64,000 nucleotides of DNA from an uncultured Bacteroidales bacterium (GTDB lineage: Bacteria > Bacteroidota > Bacteroidia > Bacteroidales > UBA932): positions 94,235 through 158,234 of the forward strand of contig ONII01000004.1 in assembly GCA_900317845.1 (NCBI GenBank), read 5' to 3'. Positions 33,891 to 42,681 of this stretch are shown piece by piece. The first letter of the stretch is position 1, and every line of letters starts with the position of its first letter. The notes beneath the pieces are model-generated. The model was not told where the DNA came from. It made no database searches and saw nothing but the letters and a program-made list of their open reading frames with translations. The translations under genes were made by a program, and so were the position numbers.

Positions 33891-33914
33891 CAGAAGTTTA
33901 ACGCTTCTGAAAAC

Positions 33915-34925
33915 ATGGCAGAATCATTCTCCGATATTGGCAAAGTGGAGGCGATAGAACAGCTCTATCGCCTCTCTGCCTATAATCCCGTTTCCGGGCT
34001 CTCCTATACGTCTTCCAAAGGTGGCAAGGTAACCACCGCGGCGCGCATGTACCTGGAGGGCGTGGACTTCAACCTGGTGTATTTCCCCCTTAAGCACCTG
34101 GGTTACAAGTGCGTGATGGGTGTGGTAGGGGAGCTCTATGCCGCCCTGGCGCATCCCAAACTGCTAAACGTGGTGCTGGGGGTATCGGCCAAACTGGATT
34201 TTCCGCAGGTCAAGGACCTCTGGATGGGCATAACGGTGGCGGCCAAGGAACACGGCTTCGAGGCCGTGAACCTGGACCTGCAGCCCTCTGCCAACGGCCT
34301 GTTTGTGTCTGTGGCGGCAACGGGGGAGTGCGCGCTCCTTACGGATAAACGCCGGCAGGCGGCATCGTCCAAGGACCTTTTGTGCGTTTCCGGCCCGCTG
34401 GGCGCGGCGTACCTGGGCCTGCAGGTGCTGGAGCGTGGGGCGCAGCAGTTCCAAAAAGACGGCACCCAGCCGGACATGGCGCAGTACAAAATGCTGGTGG
34501 GGGACTATTTAAGGCCGGAATTAAGTGCTTCTGTGGTCTCGCGGCTGGAAGACGAGGAAATCTACCCTTCGTACGGTTATTTTGTCACACGCGGCCTTTC
34601 CGACGCCGTTAAACGCCTCTCGCGGGACAGCGGCCTGGGCGTAAAGGTATATGCAGACAAAATTCCGTTCGAGGGCAACAGCTTCCAGTTGGGCAAGGAG
34701 CTGGACCTGGATCCCGTTTCCGCGGCCATGAACGGCGGGGACGACAACCGCCTGCTCTTTGTGGTGCCCATCCTGCATGCGGAGAAATTCCGCCGGGAGT
34801 TCCAGACCTTCGACATCATCGGCCACCTGGCGCAGCCGGAGGTTGGCACAGTTTTGGTAACCCCCGAGGGCGTCGAATTCCCGGTGAAGGCCCAAGGCTG
34901 GAGGGAGCCCGAAGAAAACAACTAA
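33915..34925 (+). CDS. ThiL-like protein lacking the catalytic motifs
   Basis: The 336-residue protein follows the thiamine-monophosphate kinase (ThiL, AIR-synthase-related) fold over its whole length: EGVDFNLVYFPLKHLGYK, DLLCVSGPLGAAYLGLQVLER, MNGGDDNRLLFVVPI and a C-terminal KAQGW. The aspartate motifs that bind ATP and metal in the family are replaced: the N-terminal GDDAA motif is absent, SDIYAM reads GELYAA, GGDTT reads NLDLQ and DISDGL reads FVTRGL. It may be a pseudoenzyme or have a new ligand. No thi genes are nearby. Confidence 0.75.
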   Translation: MAESFSDIGKVEAIEQLYRLSAYNPVSGLSYTSSKGGKVTTAARMYLEGVDFNLVYFPLKHLGYKCVMGVVGELYAALAHPKLLNVVLGVSAKLDFPQVKDLWMGITVAAKEHGFEAVNLDLQPSANGLFVSVAATGECALLTDKRRQAASSKDLLCVSGPLGAAYLGLQVLERGAQQFQKDGTQPDMAQYKMLVGDYLRPELSASVVSRLEDEEIYPSYGYFVTRGLSDAVKRLSRDSGLGVKVYADKIPFEGNSFQLGKELDLDPVSAAMNGGDDNRLLFVVPILHAEKFRREFQTFDIIGHLAQPEVGTVLVTPEGVEFPVKAQGWREPEENN

Positions 34926-34940
34926 TACTTATTATAGCTT

Positions 34941-35567
34941 ATGAAAAAATTCTTTTCTGTTCTGGCCCTGGCTGCCGTAGTTGCAGTCTCCGCCAATGCC
35001 CAGAGCAACCTGGGTGGTATTTTGGGTAACCTGGGTAACCTGGGCAATGTGCTCACCAACGCCGCCGGCGCCATCTACTCCGGCCCCGTCTCCCTCAACG
35101 GCACCTATTCCTACAACGGTATCGCTGTCTCCGTCACCAGCTCCGAGGGTGGCATCATTTCTAACCTGGCCGGTTCCGCCGTCACTTCCGGTATCGAATC
35201 CAAGGCCGATGAATACCTGGCCAAGATTGGTGTGAAACCCGGCGCCATGACCTGGACCTTCAACAACACGGACAACACCTTCACCCTCAACGTGGCCGGC
35301 ATCTCCATCCCCGGTAAGTACAAGGTGGGCGACGGCGAAAAGACCGTAACCCTCACTTTCGGCAAGTCCTTCCAGTTCCTGGACATGCCCGGCACCCTGG
35401 AAAGCACCATGAGCGGCGCCCGCATGACCTTCACCTCCGCCAAGGCCATGGCCTTCTTCAAGAAGCTCGCCGGCGCCCTGAGCCAGTCCTCCTCCCAGAT
35501 TTCCAGCATCGCCAAGCTGGCCGACGGCTACGACAACTACCGCATCGGCTTCAAGCTGAGCAAGTAA
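34941..35567 (+). CDS. Secreted DUF4923-like protein
   Basis: A 208-residue protein with a signal peptide (MKKFFSVLALAAVVAVSANAQ), a short repeat LGGILGNLGNLGNVL, then a domain rich in Gly, Ser and Thr ending SIAKLADGYDNYRIGFKLSK. It resembles the DUF4923 family of small Bacteroidales exported proteins, of unknown function. It starts 15 bases after the ThiL-like gene and is followed by a strong terminator, so the two probably form one unit. Confidence 0.78.
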   Translation: MKKFFSVLALAAVVAVSANAQSNLGGILGNLGNLGNVLTNAAGAIYSGPVSLNGTYSYNGIAVSVTSSEGGIISNLAGSAVTSGIESKADEYLAKIGVKPGAMTWTFNNTDNTFTLNVAGISIPGKYKVGDGEKTVTLTFGKSFQFLDMPGTLESTMSGARMTFTSAKAMAFFKKLAGALSQSSSQISSIAKLADGYDNYRIGFKLSK

Positions 35568-35612
35568 TCCCATCCCGGCCCCTGCCCGTGCGGCATCGGC
35601 CCCGATTCAACA

Positions 35613-35641
35613 CCGGCTCCCATCTCGGGGGCCGGTTTTTT
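35613..35641 (+). terminator. Rho-independent terminator before dnaE
   Basis: CCGGCTCCC, loop ATCTC, GGGGGCCGG pairs as a 9-bp stem with one G-U pair, followed by six T residues. It ends the transcript of the DUF4923-like gene. Confidence 0.88.
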
Positions 35642-35685
35642 GTGGCCCCGGCCGGGAAACCGGGCAAAATTGTTCATAACTTGAT

Positions 35686-35716
35686 TTGGGCAGACAAGGG
35701 AAAATCGCTACCTTTG
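35686..35716 (+). promoter_or_regulatory. Promoter of dnaE, leaderless
   Basis: TTG (35686-35688), exactly 20 bases, TACCTTTG (35709-35716). The ATG follows after five bases, so the dnaE message should be leaderless. Confidence 0.85.
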
Positions 35717-35721
35717 TCCTT

Positions 35722-38700
35722 ATGAGTTTTGTGCATCTGCATGTCCATACCCAGTACTCCATCCTGGACGGACAATCTTCCATAGAAAACCTTTTTAACC
35801 GGGCAGACGAGCTGGGCATGCCGGCCCTTGCCATCACGGACCACGGCAACATGTTCGGCGTCAAGGAGTTCTTCAAATACGCCAAGAAGCACCCCAATGT
35901 GAAGCCCATCATCGGCTGTGAAATCTATGTGTCCAAAGGGGACCATCGGCTCAAGGAAAAAGGCTATTACCACCTCATCCTCCTGGCCAAAAACTACACC
36001 GGTTACCTGAACCTGGTGAAGATTGTCTCGGAGGGGCACATCAACGGCCAGTATTACCGGCCCCGCGTGAGCCATGAGGTAATTGAGCAGTACCATGAGG
36101 GGCTCATCTGCTCCAGCGCCTGCCTGGCCGGAGAGGTTCCCCGCGCCATCATGGCCCATGACGACGCAGCCGTGGAAAAGGCCATCCTTTGGCACAAGCG
36201 CGTGTTCGGGGAAGACTATTACCTGGAGGTGATGAAGCACAAGACGGAGGTCCCGGGGCTGGACAACCAGCTGTACCAGGACCAGTGCTACTACACGGAG
36301 GAAATTTTCAAGCTGGCCCAGAAATACGGCATTAAGGTCATCGCCACCAACGACGCCCACTTTGTACGCAAGGAAGACGGCCCCGTGCACGACCGCCTCA
36401 TCTGCCTTACCACCAACTCCTATATCGACGATCCCGGCCGCCTGCGCTACACCCAGCAGGAGTACATCAAGACGGAGGAGGAGATGCTCGCGCTGTTCCC
36501 GGACCATCCGGAGGCGCTCGCCAACACGCTGGAAGTGGCGGAAAAGGTGGAAAGCTATTCCATCGACCGGGATCCCGTGCTGCCGGTGTATGAGATCGAC
36601 CCTGCCTTTATGGCCGATATCGACACGTACCTGGAAAAATACAAGGACATCATTGATGCGGGCCGATGCGACAAGCACGGCACCTACCGCGGGGACGGCT
36701 TCTGCCATTCGGTGGCGTATCTGTGCCACCTGACGTACCTGGGCGCGCACCAGCGCTACGGGGAAACGCTCACATCGGAGCAGGAGGAGCGTATAGACTT
36801 TGAGCTCAAGACCATCTGCCGCATGGGCTTCCCGGACTATTTCCTCATCGTGCAGGACTATATCGCCGCGTCCCGCGCCGCAGGCTCCATGGTGGGCCCT
36901 GGCCGTGGCTCCGCTGCCGGTTCCGTGGTCGCCTACTGCCTCAAAATCACCAACTTAGACCCCATCAAGTACCAGCTCCTGTTCGAGCGTTTCCTCAATC
37001 CGGACCGTATCTCCATGCCGGATATCGACGTAGACTTCGAGGACCTCACCAAGGCGCACCAGTACGTGGAGCAAAAGTACGGCACTTCGCATGTCTCGCG
37101 CGTGATTACCTTTGGCACCATGGCCGCCAAGAGCGCCATCAAGGACATTGCGCGCATCAGCCACCTGAGCATTGACGAGAGCAACCGCCTCACCAAAATG
37201 GTGCCGGACCGCCTGAGCGAGAAAAAGGAGAAGGAATACCCCTTCAACCCCAAGCTGGACGAGCTCAAGCCCGGCTTCAAGGTGGTGGAACGGGACGGCA
37301 AAACCTATCAGGTGGGCCTGGAGGACGCCGACGTTAAAATCACCCTCAAAAACTGCTATCGGCTTGTGCCTGAGTTCATTGAAGAGCTCAAGAACGGCCC
37401 GGAAATCAATAAGGAAGTGCTCAGGTACGCGCAGGCGCTGGAAGGCTGCGTGCGGCAGGTAGGCGTGCATGCGTGCGCCACCATCATCGGCCGCGGAGAC
37501 CTTACGGATTATCTCCCCATCACCCTGTCCAAGGACAAGGAAACCGGGGAAGATGTCCGCACCTCGCAGTACGACGGCCACTACATCGAGGACGTAGGCA
37601 TGCTCAAGATGGACTTCCTGGGGCTCATCACCCTGTCCATCATCCACAACTGCCTGGACCTCATCAAGGAACACCACGGAGAGGACATTGACATAGAAGC
37701 CATTCCCATTGACGATGCCCCCACCTATGAGCTCTACGGCCGCGGAGACACCACCTCCGTGTTCCAGTTCGAATCGGAGGGCATGAAAACCTGGCTGCAG
37801 AAGCTGCGCCCGTCCCGTTTCGAGGACCTTATCGCCATGAACGCCCTTTATCGGCCCGGGCCGATGGACTATATCCCGGACTTTGTGGCGCGTAAGCTGG
37901 GCGAGCAAGCCATCGAGTACGACCTCCCGGAAATGGAGGAATACCTGCAGGATACCTACGGCGTTACGGTGTACCAGGAGCAGGTGATGCTGCTGTCGCA
38001 GAAGCTCTCCGGCTTTACCAAAGGCGAGGCAGACAAGCTGCGTAAGGCCATGGGCAAGAAGCAGATCGACATCCTGAACTCCCTCAAGGACAAGTTCATG
38101 ACGGGCGGCCAGGCCAACGGACATCCGGAAAAGGTGCTGGACAAGATTTGGAAGGACTGGGAAAAATTTGCCCAATACGCCTTCAACAAGTCCCACGCCA
38201 CCTGCTACGCCTGGGTGAGCTACCAGACCGGCTGGCTCAAGTGCCATTACCCGTCGGAGTTCTTTGCCAGCTGCCTCAACTGTGCCAAGAGCATGGACGA
38301 GATTACCAAAATCATGGACGATTGCAAAGGCCATGGCATCAAGGTGCTCAATCCGGACATCAACGAGAGCGCCGGGCACTTCACCGTGAACAAGAACGGG
38401 GACGTGCGCTTTGCCCTGGGCTCCATCAAGGGTTTTGGCGCCAACGTGGTAGACGCTATTGTCAAGGAGCGCGAGGAAAACGGCTTATTCACAGATATTT
38501 ACGATTTTGTGGAGCGCATGGCGGGCAGCGTGAACCGCAAAAGCTTCGAGAGCCTGGTGAACTCCGGCGCCTTTGACAGTTTTGGCCACAAACGCAGCAT
38601 GTACTTCCAGTTCGGGCGGGGCGGGGAGATGTTTATCGACCAGGTTACCCGCTACGGGGACCTGTACAAGAACGACACCGTGTCCAGCGCCGCATCGCTG

Positions 38701-39459
38701 TTCGGGGATATGGAAGAGATGAAACCGGAGCGTCCGCCGCTGCCGGAGAGCGAGGGCGAGATGGACATTATGGAGCTGCTGCAGCGGGAAAAAGACCTGG
38801 TGGGCATGTACTTAAGCTCCCACCCGCTAGACCGTTACGAGTTCGAGATGCACAACTTCACCAACTGCAAGCTGGCCGATCTGGGGAACTTTGTGGCGGA
38901 CTGCGAGGCACACAAAAAGACCGCCAAGGTGTATGTGGCGGGCATCGTGACGGATTTCAAGCAGCTCACCACTAAAACGGGCAAGCCCTATTCCCGCACC
39001 ATGCTGGAGGACTACAGCGGCTCCTATGAACTCACGCTCTTCGGGAAGGACCACGAGGCCTTCATGCAGTACATGCAGCCCAAGGCCACGTTGTTTTTTG
39101 AAGGTGTAGTGGAGGAGAAATTCTTCCTGAAGCCGGAGGAGCGCGCTCAGGGGAAAACGGCCCCGTACGCCTTTAAGGTACGGAAAGTCACCCTGCTGGG
39201 GAACATCTCGGACGATCTTCTCACCGGCTTCTGCATGGACATCACCACGCCCATGCTCACCCAGCAGTTCCGCCAGGACCTGGTGCGGGTGGTGCGGAAG
39301 CACAAGGGCAACATCCCCCTCACCCTGTACCTGTATGACCCGCTCACCCGCTACCGTATCCAGTTCTATTCCAAGAAGTTCCAGGTAGCCGTCACCTCGG
39401 AGTTCATCCGCGACCTCCGCGCCATCGGCGTGGATCAGTACGAGGTTCAAAGACGATAA
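35722..39459 (+). CDS. dnaE: DNA polymerase III alpha subunit
   Basis: The replicative polymerase. The 1245-residue protein has the N-terminal PHP domain (HLHVHTQYSILDG, then TDHGNMFGVKEF), the polymerase core with catalytic aspartates in MPDIDVDFED near residue 433 and LKMDFLGL near 630, the helix-hairpin-helix region, and a C-terminal OB fold (about 1073-1130). Length is normal for the DnaE1 class. The start at 35722 is chosen because it follows the promoter directly; an in-frame start 12 codons upstream lies within it. Confidence 0.97.
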   Translation: MSFVHLHVHTQYSILDGQSSIENLFNRADELGMPALAITDHGNMFGVKEFFKYAKKHPNVKPIIGCEIYVSKGDHRLKEKGYYHLILLAKNYTGYLNLVKIVSEGHINGQYYRPRVSHEVIEQYHEGLICSSACLAGEVPRAIMAHDDAAVEKAILWHKRVFGEDYYLEVMKHKTEVPGLDNQLYQDQCYYTEEIFKLAQKYGIKVIATNDAHFVRKEDGPVHDRLICLTTNSYIDDPGRLRYTQQEYIKTEEEMLALFPDHPEALANTLEVAEKVESYSIDRDPVLPVYEIDPAFMADIDTYLEKYKDIIDAGRCDKHGTYRGDGFCHSVAYLCHLTYLGAHQRYGETLTSEQEERIDFELKTICRMGFPDYFLIVQDYIAASRAAGSMVGPGRGSAAGSVVAYCLKITNLDPIKYQLLFERFLNPDRISMPDIDVDFEDLTKAHQYVEQKYGTSHVSRVITFGTMAAKSAIKDIARISHLSIDESNRLTKMVPDRLSEKKEKEYPFNPKLDELKPGFKVVERDGKTYQVGLEDADVKITLKNCYRLVPEFIEELKNGPEINKEVLRYAQALEGCVRQVGVHACATIIGRGDLTDYLPITLSKDKETGEDVRTSQYDGHYIEDVGMLKMDFLGLITLSIIHNCLDLIKEHHGEDIDIEAIPIDDAPTYELYGRGDTTSVFQFESEGMKTWLQKLRPSRFEDLIAMNALYRPGPMDYIPDFVARKLGEQAIEYDLPEMEEYLQDTYGVTVYQEQVMLLSQKLSGFTKGEADKLRKAMGKKQIDILNSLKDKFMTGGQANGHPEKVLDKIWKDWEKFAQYAFNKSHATCYAWVSYQTGWLKCHYPSEFFASCLNCAKSMDEITKIMDDCKGHGIKVLNPDINESAGHFTVNKNGDVRFALGSIKGFGANVVDAIVKEREENGLFTDIYDFVERMAGSVNRKSFESLVNSGAFDSFGHKRSMYFQFGRGGEMFIDQVTRYGDLYKNDTVSSAASLFGDMEEMKPERPPLPESEGEMDIMELLQREKDLVGMYLSSHPLDRYEFEMHNFTNCKLADLGNFVADCEAHKKTAKVYVAGIVTDFKQLTTKTGKPYSRTMLEDYSGSYELTLFGKDHEAFMQYMQPKATLFFEGVVEEKFFLKPEERAQGKTAPYAFKVRKVTLLGNISDDLLTGFCMDITTPMLTQQFRQDLVRVVRKHKGNIPLTLYLYDPLTRYRIQFYSKKFQVAVTSEFIRDLRAIGVDQYEVQRR

Positions 39460-39524
39460 GCGCCAGGTGCGACCTCGGCCCGGTTCATCGGCCGGTCCCG
39501 CTTGGGTTCAAGCAGTGAGGCAAC

Positions 39525-39555
39525 AAAAAACCGGCCCCCTGCGATGGGGAGCCGG
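39525..39555 (-). terminator. Terminator between dnaE and secDF
   Basis: On the minus strand CCGGCTCCCC, loop, GGGGGCCGG is followed by six T residues (39530-39525), ending secDF. The plus strand has only a short T run after the hairpin, so it may serve dnaE weakly as well. Confidence 0.82.
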
Positions 39556-39582
39556 CTTTGTGGAAGTCTGTGGCCCAGGAGC

Positions 39583-42522
39583 TTACTTCTTCTCTTTCTT
39601 GGCCGCGCGGGCGGTGGCGTCGAACATGATGGGCGTACCAATCATGATGGAAGCGTAGGTACCGATGATAACACCCAGGCACAGGGCCACGGCCAGACCG
39701 CGGATGCTTTCGCCGCCCCAGATGGCGATGGCGAGCATGGGCAGGAGGGTGGACACGGAGGTGTTGAGGGTACGGGTGAGCGTGGCGTTGAGAGCGGTGT
39801 TCACCGTGGTGCGGAAGTCTTCCTTCGGGTGCAGGCCGCGCTGCTCACGGATACGGTCGAAGATAACCACGTTATCGTTGATGGCGTAACCGATGATGGT
39901 CAGGATGGCGGCGATGAACGTCTGGTCCACATCCAGGTTGAACGGCAGGATACCGTTGAACAGGGAGAAGAAACCAATGACGATAAGGGCCGTGTGTGCC
40001 AGGGAGACCACACCACCCAGACCCCAGGTCCAGCCTTTGAATCGGGCGGCGATGTAGGCGAAGATGGCGATCAGGGCCAGGAACACGGCGATGAATGCGC
40101 TGCGGGTGATATCACGGGCGATGGTAGGACCCACCTTGTCGGAGGAGATGATACCGTTGGGGTTCTCCAGGGTGGAAGTGAAGTCTGCCAGCTGGATGTT
40201 CTCCGCGTAGAAGCCCTTCAAAGCATTGAACAGCAGGCCTTCTACCTCGGCGTCTACCTCGGTGCTTTCCTGGTCGTTCTTGTACTGGGTGGTGATCTTC
40301 ATCTGGGCGTCGCCACCGAACTGCTTCACCTCAACAGAATACTGGTCGATGCCGGCAGCGGCAGCGGCCTCCTGGAAGGTGGCCTCTACGGAAGCGCGGA
40401 CGTCCTCCGCGGTGACACTCTTGTCGAAGCGGACTACATAGGTACGGCCACCGGTGAAGTCTACACCGTAGCTGAAGCCCTTGAAGGCGATGCTGGCGAT
40501 GGAAATCACGATGAGGGCACCGGAGATCATGTAGGACCACTTCTTGGCACCGATGAAGTCTACCTTGGTGTTCTTGAGGATGTTCTGGGTGAGCTTGTTG
40601 CTCATGGCCACCGTCTTGCCCTTCTGGATACGGTCATCGAAGATGATGCGCGTAATGAAGATGGAGGTGAGGACGGAAGTGATGATACCGATGATAAGGG
40701 TGGTAGCAAAGCCCTGCACAGGACCGGAACCGAAGATGTAGAGGATGATACCGGTGATGAGGGTGGTGAGCTGACCGTCGATGATGGCGCTGTAAGCGTT
40801 CTTGTAACCGTCGTGCACGGCCAGGGAGAAGCCCTTGCCGGCAGCAAGTTCTTCCTTGATGCGCTCGTAGATGATCACGTTGGCATCCACGGCCATACCC
40901 AAGGTTAACACCAGACCGGCGATACCGGGCAGGGTGAGGACGGCGCCAAAGCTAACCAGCACGCCGAACAGCAGCACTACGTTGCAAAGCAGCGCAACGT
41001 CTGCGATGAGACCGGCGCCCTGGTAGAAGAATACCATGTAGATGAGCACCAGGCAGAAGGCGATGAGGAAGGAGATGAGACCGGCCTTGATGGAAGCGCT
41101 ACCCAGGGAAGGACCCACAACCTGCTCCTGGATGATGGTGGCAGGGGCGGGGAGCTTACCGGATTTGAGCACGTTGGCAAGGTCCTCTGCTTCCTGAACG
41201 TCGAAGTTACCGGTAATCTCGGAGGAGCCGCCGGTAATTTCCGTGTTCACGGTAGGATAGGAATACACCAGACCATCCAGGACGATGGCAACCTGCTTGC
41301 CGATATTGTCTTTGGTGAGACGGGCCCAGATGGAGGCACCCTCTGCGTTCATGGTCATGGATACGGAAGGAGCACCGTTACCGCCGTTCTGGGCGCCGTT
41401 GAAGTTCACGCGGGCGTCTGTTACCACGCCGCCGTCCAGCGGAGCCTTGCCGTCACGGGAGTTCACCTTGATGGCAACGAGTTCGTACAGGTTGCTGCCT
41501 TTCACCAGATCCGTGGGCTTTACAGACCACATGCCCTTGAAGCCGGCGGGGAGCACGTCCGCGGCCATGGCCAGGTACTGGTTCACCTTAACGGTGTCCA
41601 CGCCCTGGGCAAAGCCGATGCAAGCGTTGTTCCAACCGGAAGGGGAGAGCACCTGGAACAGGGGATTGGCCACCGCGGTGGAGTCCCCGAGGTTGCCCAG
41701 GATTTCGCTCACGCGGGCGTCTACGGCGTAGAGGTCTACCTCGTTGCCCTGATAGGTGGGCCAGAATTCCAGGGAGGCAGTACCCTGCAGGAGCTTGCGC
41801 ACACGCTCAGGGTCTTTCACGCCCGGCAGTTCGATGAGGATTTTGCCGGAGTTGCCCACCTGCTGGATGTTGGGCTGGGTTACGCCAAAACGGTCGATAC
41901 GGTTGCGGAGCACGTTGAAGGAGTTGTCAACGGCGCTCTTGGCCTCGCTGCGGATTACGTCGATGACCTGGGCGTTGGTGGCGTCGTTGGACACTTTGTC
42001 GCGGAGTTCATAGGTGGCGAAAATCTCTGCCAGACGACGCTGGGGAGCCACCTGGTTCCATGCTTCTGCGAACAGGCCGATGAAGTCTGCGCTGGAGGCC
42101 GTGTTATTGGCCTTGGCCTGCGCCATGGCGGCCACGAAGTCCGGATCCGTGCTGTTGCCGGAAAGGGCCTTCACCAGGTCTTCCAGCTGGACCTGCAGCA
42201 TGACGTTCATGCCGCCCTTGAGGTCCAGACCCAGGTTAATCTCTTTTTCTTTCACGCTCTTGTAGGTGTATCCGAAGAACACCTTTTCCGTGCTGATGGA
42301 GTCAATGTAGGCTCTGTTTCTGATGTTGGCCACGGAGTCCTGCACATACTCACGGACTTCTGCGGCTACATTGTTAGACTCGACAAACTGCAGGGCCTGT
42401 TCCTCTGCGTACTTGGCAGCTTTGTTCTCCTGGATGCGGGTTACCGCCGTGAAGGAAAGCTGCCAGACGCTGGCGATGGCCAGCAGAATGGCTACGAGTC
42501 TGATCCAACCTTTGCTTTGCAT
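39583..42522 (-). CDS. secDF: SecDF, fused protein-export membrane subunits
   Basis: SecD and SecF help protein export through SecYEG with proton-motive force. Here they are one 979-residue chain. The SecD half has an N-terminal membrane segment, LGLDLKGGMNVMLQV near residue 97, a large periplasmic domain and VDANVIIYERIKEE. The SecF half begins near residue 620 with VDFTGGRTYVVRF and ends with NDNVVIFDRIREQ and further membrane helices. Fusion is usual in Bacteroidetes. It converges with dnaE. Confidence 0.96.
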   Translation of the reverse strand: MQSKGWIRLVAILLAIASVWQLSFTAVTRIQENKAAKYAEEQALQFVESNNVAAEVREYVQDSVANIRNRAYIDSISTEKVFFGYTYKSVKEKEINLGLDLKGGMNVMLQVQLEDLVKALSGNSTDPDFVAAMAQAKANNTASSADFIGLFAEAWNQVAPQRRLAEIFATYELRDKVSNDATNAQVIDVIRSEAKSAVDNSFNVLRNRIDRFGVTQPNIQQVGNSGKILIELPGVKDPERVRKLLQGTASLEFWPTYQGNEVDLYAVDARVSEILGNLGDSTAVANPLFQVLSPSGWNNACIGFAQGVDTVKVNQYLAMAADVLPAGFKGMWSVKPTDLVKGSNLYELVAIKVNSRDGKAPLDGGVVTDARVNFNGAQNGGNGAPSVSMTMNAEGASIWARLTKDNIGKQVAIVLDGLVYSYPTVNTEITGGSSEITGNFDVQEAEDLANVLKSGKLPAPATIIQEQVVGPSLGSASIKAGLISFLIAFCLVLIYMVFFYQGAGLIADVALLCNVVLLFGVLVSFGAVLTLPGIAGLVLTLGMAVDANVIIYERIKEELAAGKGFSLAVHDGYKNAYSAIIDGQLTTLITGIILYIFGSGPVQGFATTLIIGIITSVLTSIFITRIIFDDRIQKGKTVAMSNKLTQNILKNTKVDFIGAKKWSYMISGALIVISIASIAFKGFSYGVDFTGGRTYVVRFDKSVTAEDVRASVEATFQEAAAAAGIDQYSVEVKQFGGDAQMKITTQYKNDQESTEVDAEVEGLLFNALKGFYAENIQLADFTSTLENPNGIISSDKVGPTIARDITRSAFIAVFLALIAIFAYIAARFKGWTWGLGGVVSLAHTALIVIGFFSLFNGILPFNLDVDQTFIAAILTIIGYAINDNVVIFDRIREQRGLHPKEDFRTTVNTALNATLTRTLNTSVSTLLPMLAIAIWGGESIRGLAVALCLGVIIGTYASIMIGTPIMFDATARAAKKEKK

Positions 42523-42594
42523 TTTTGTATTTGTTTTAAATTATTTGTATTCCGCTAATGGTAACGTCTTTAGACACTACCGCAAAATAGGCTG

Positions 42595-42602
42595 CAAATT
42601 TA
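42595..42602 (-). promoter_or_regulatory. -7 box of secDF
   Basis: The minus strand reads TAAATTTG about 72 bases before the secDF ATG. The leader is longer than for most genes here. No clear -33 TTG was seen. Confidence 0.5.
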
Positions 42603-42658
42603 CTAATTTTTTCTTATTTACGAAGAATTATTTACAGATGCATGTCATAAAAAATTCG

Positions 42659-42666
42659 TAATTTTG
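42659..42666 (+). promoter_or_regulatory. -7 box of the PD40 protein gene
   Basis: TAATTTTG, 15 bases before the ATG at 42682, matches TAnnTTTG. The region between the two divergent boxes (42603-42658) is very AT-rich. Confidence 0.6.
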
Positions 42667-42681
42667 CAAACTGCAGTAGAG

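Noticed and set aside
30998-39459. Large antisense frames opposite the receptor operon and dnaE as genes
   Set aside because: They mirror high-GC third codon positions and hold no recognisable domains.
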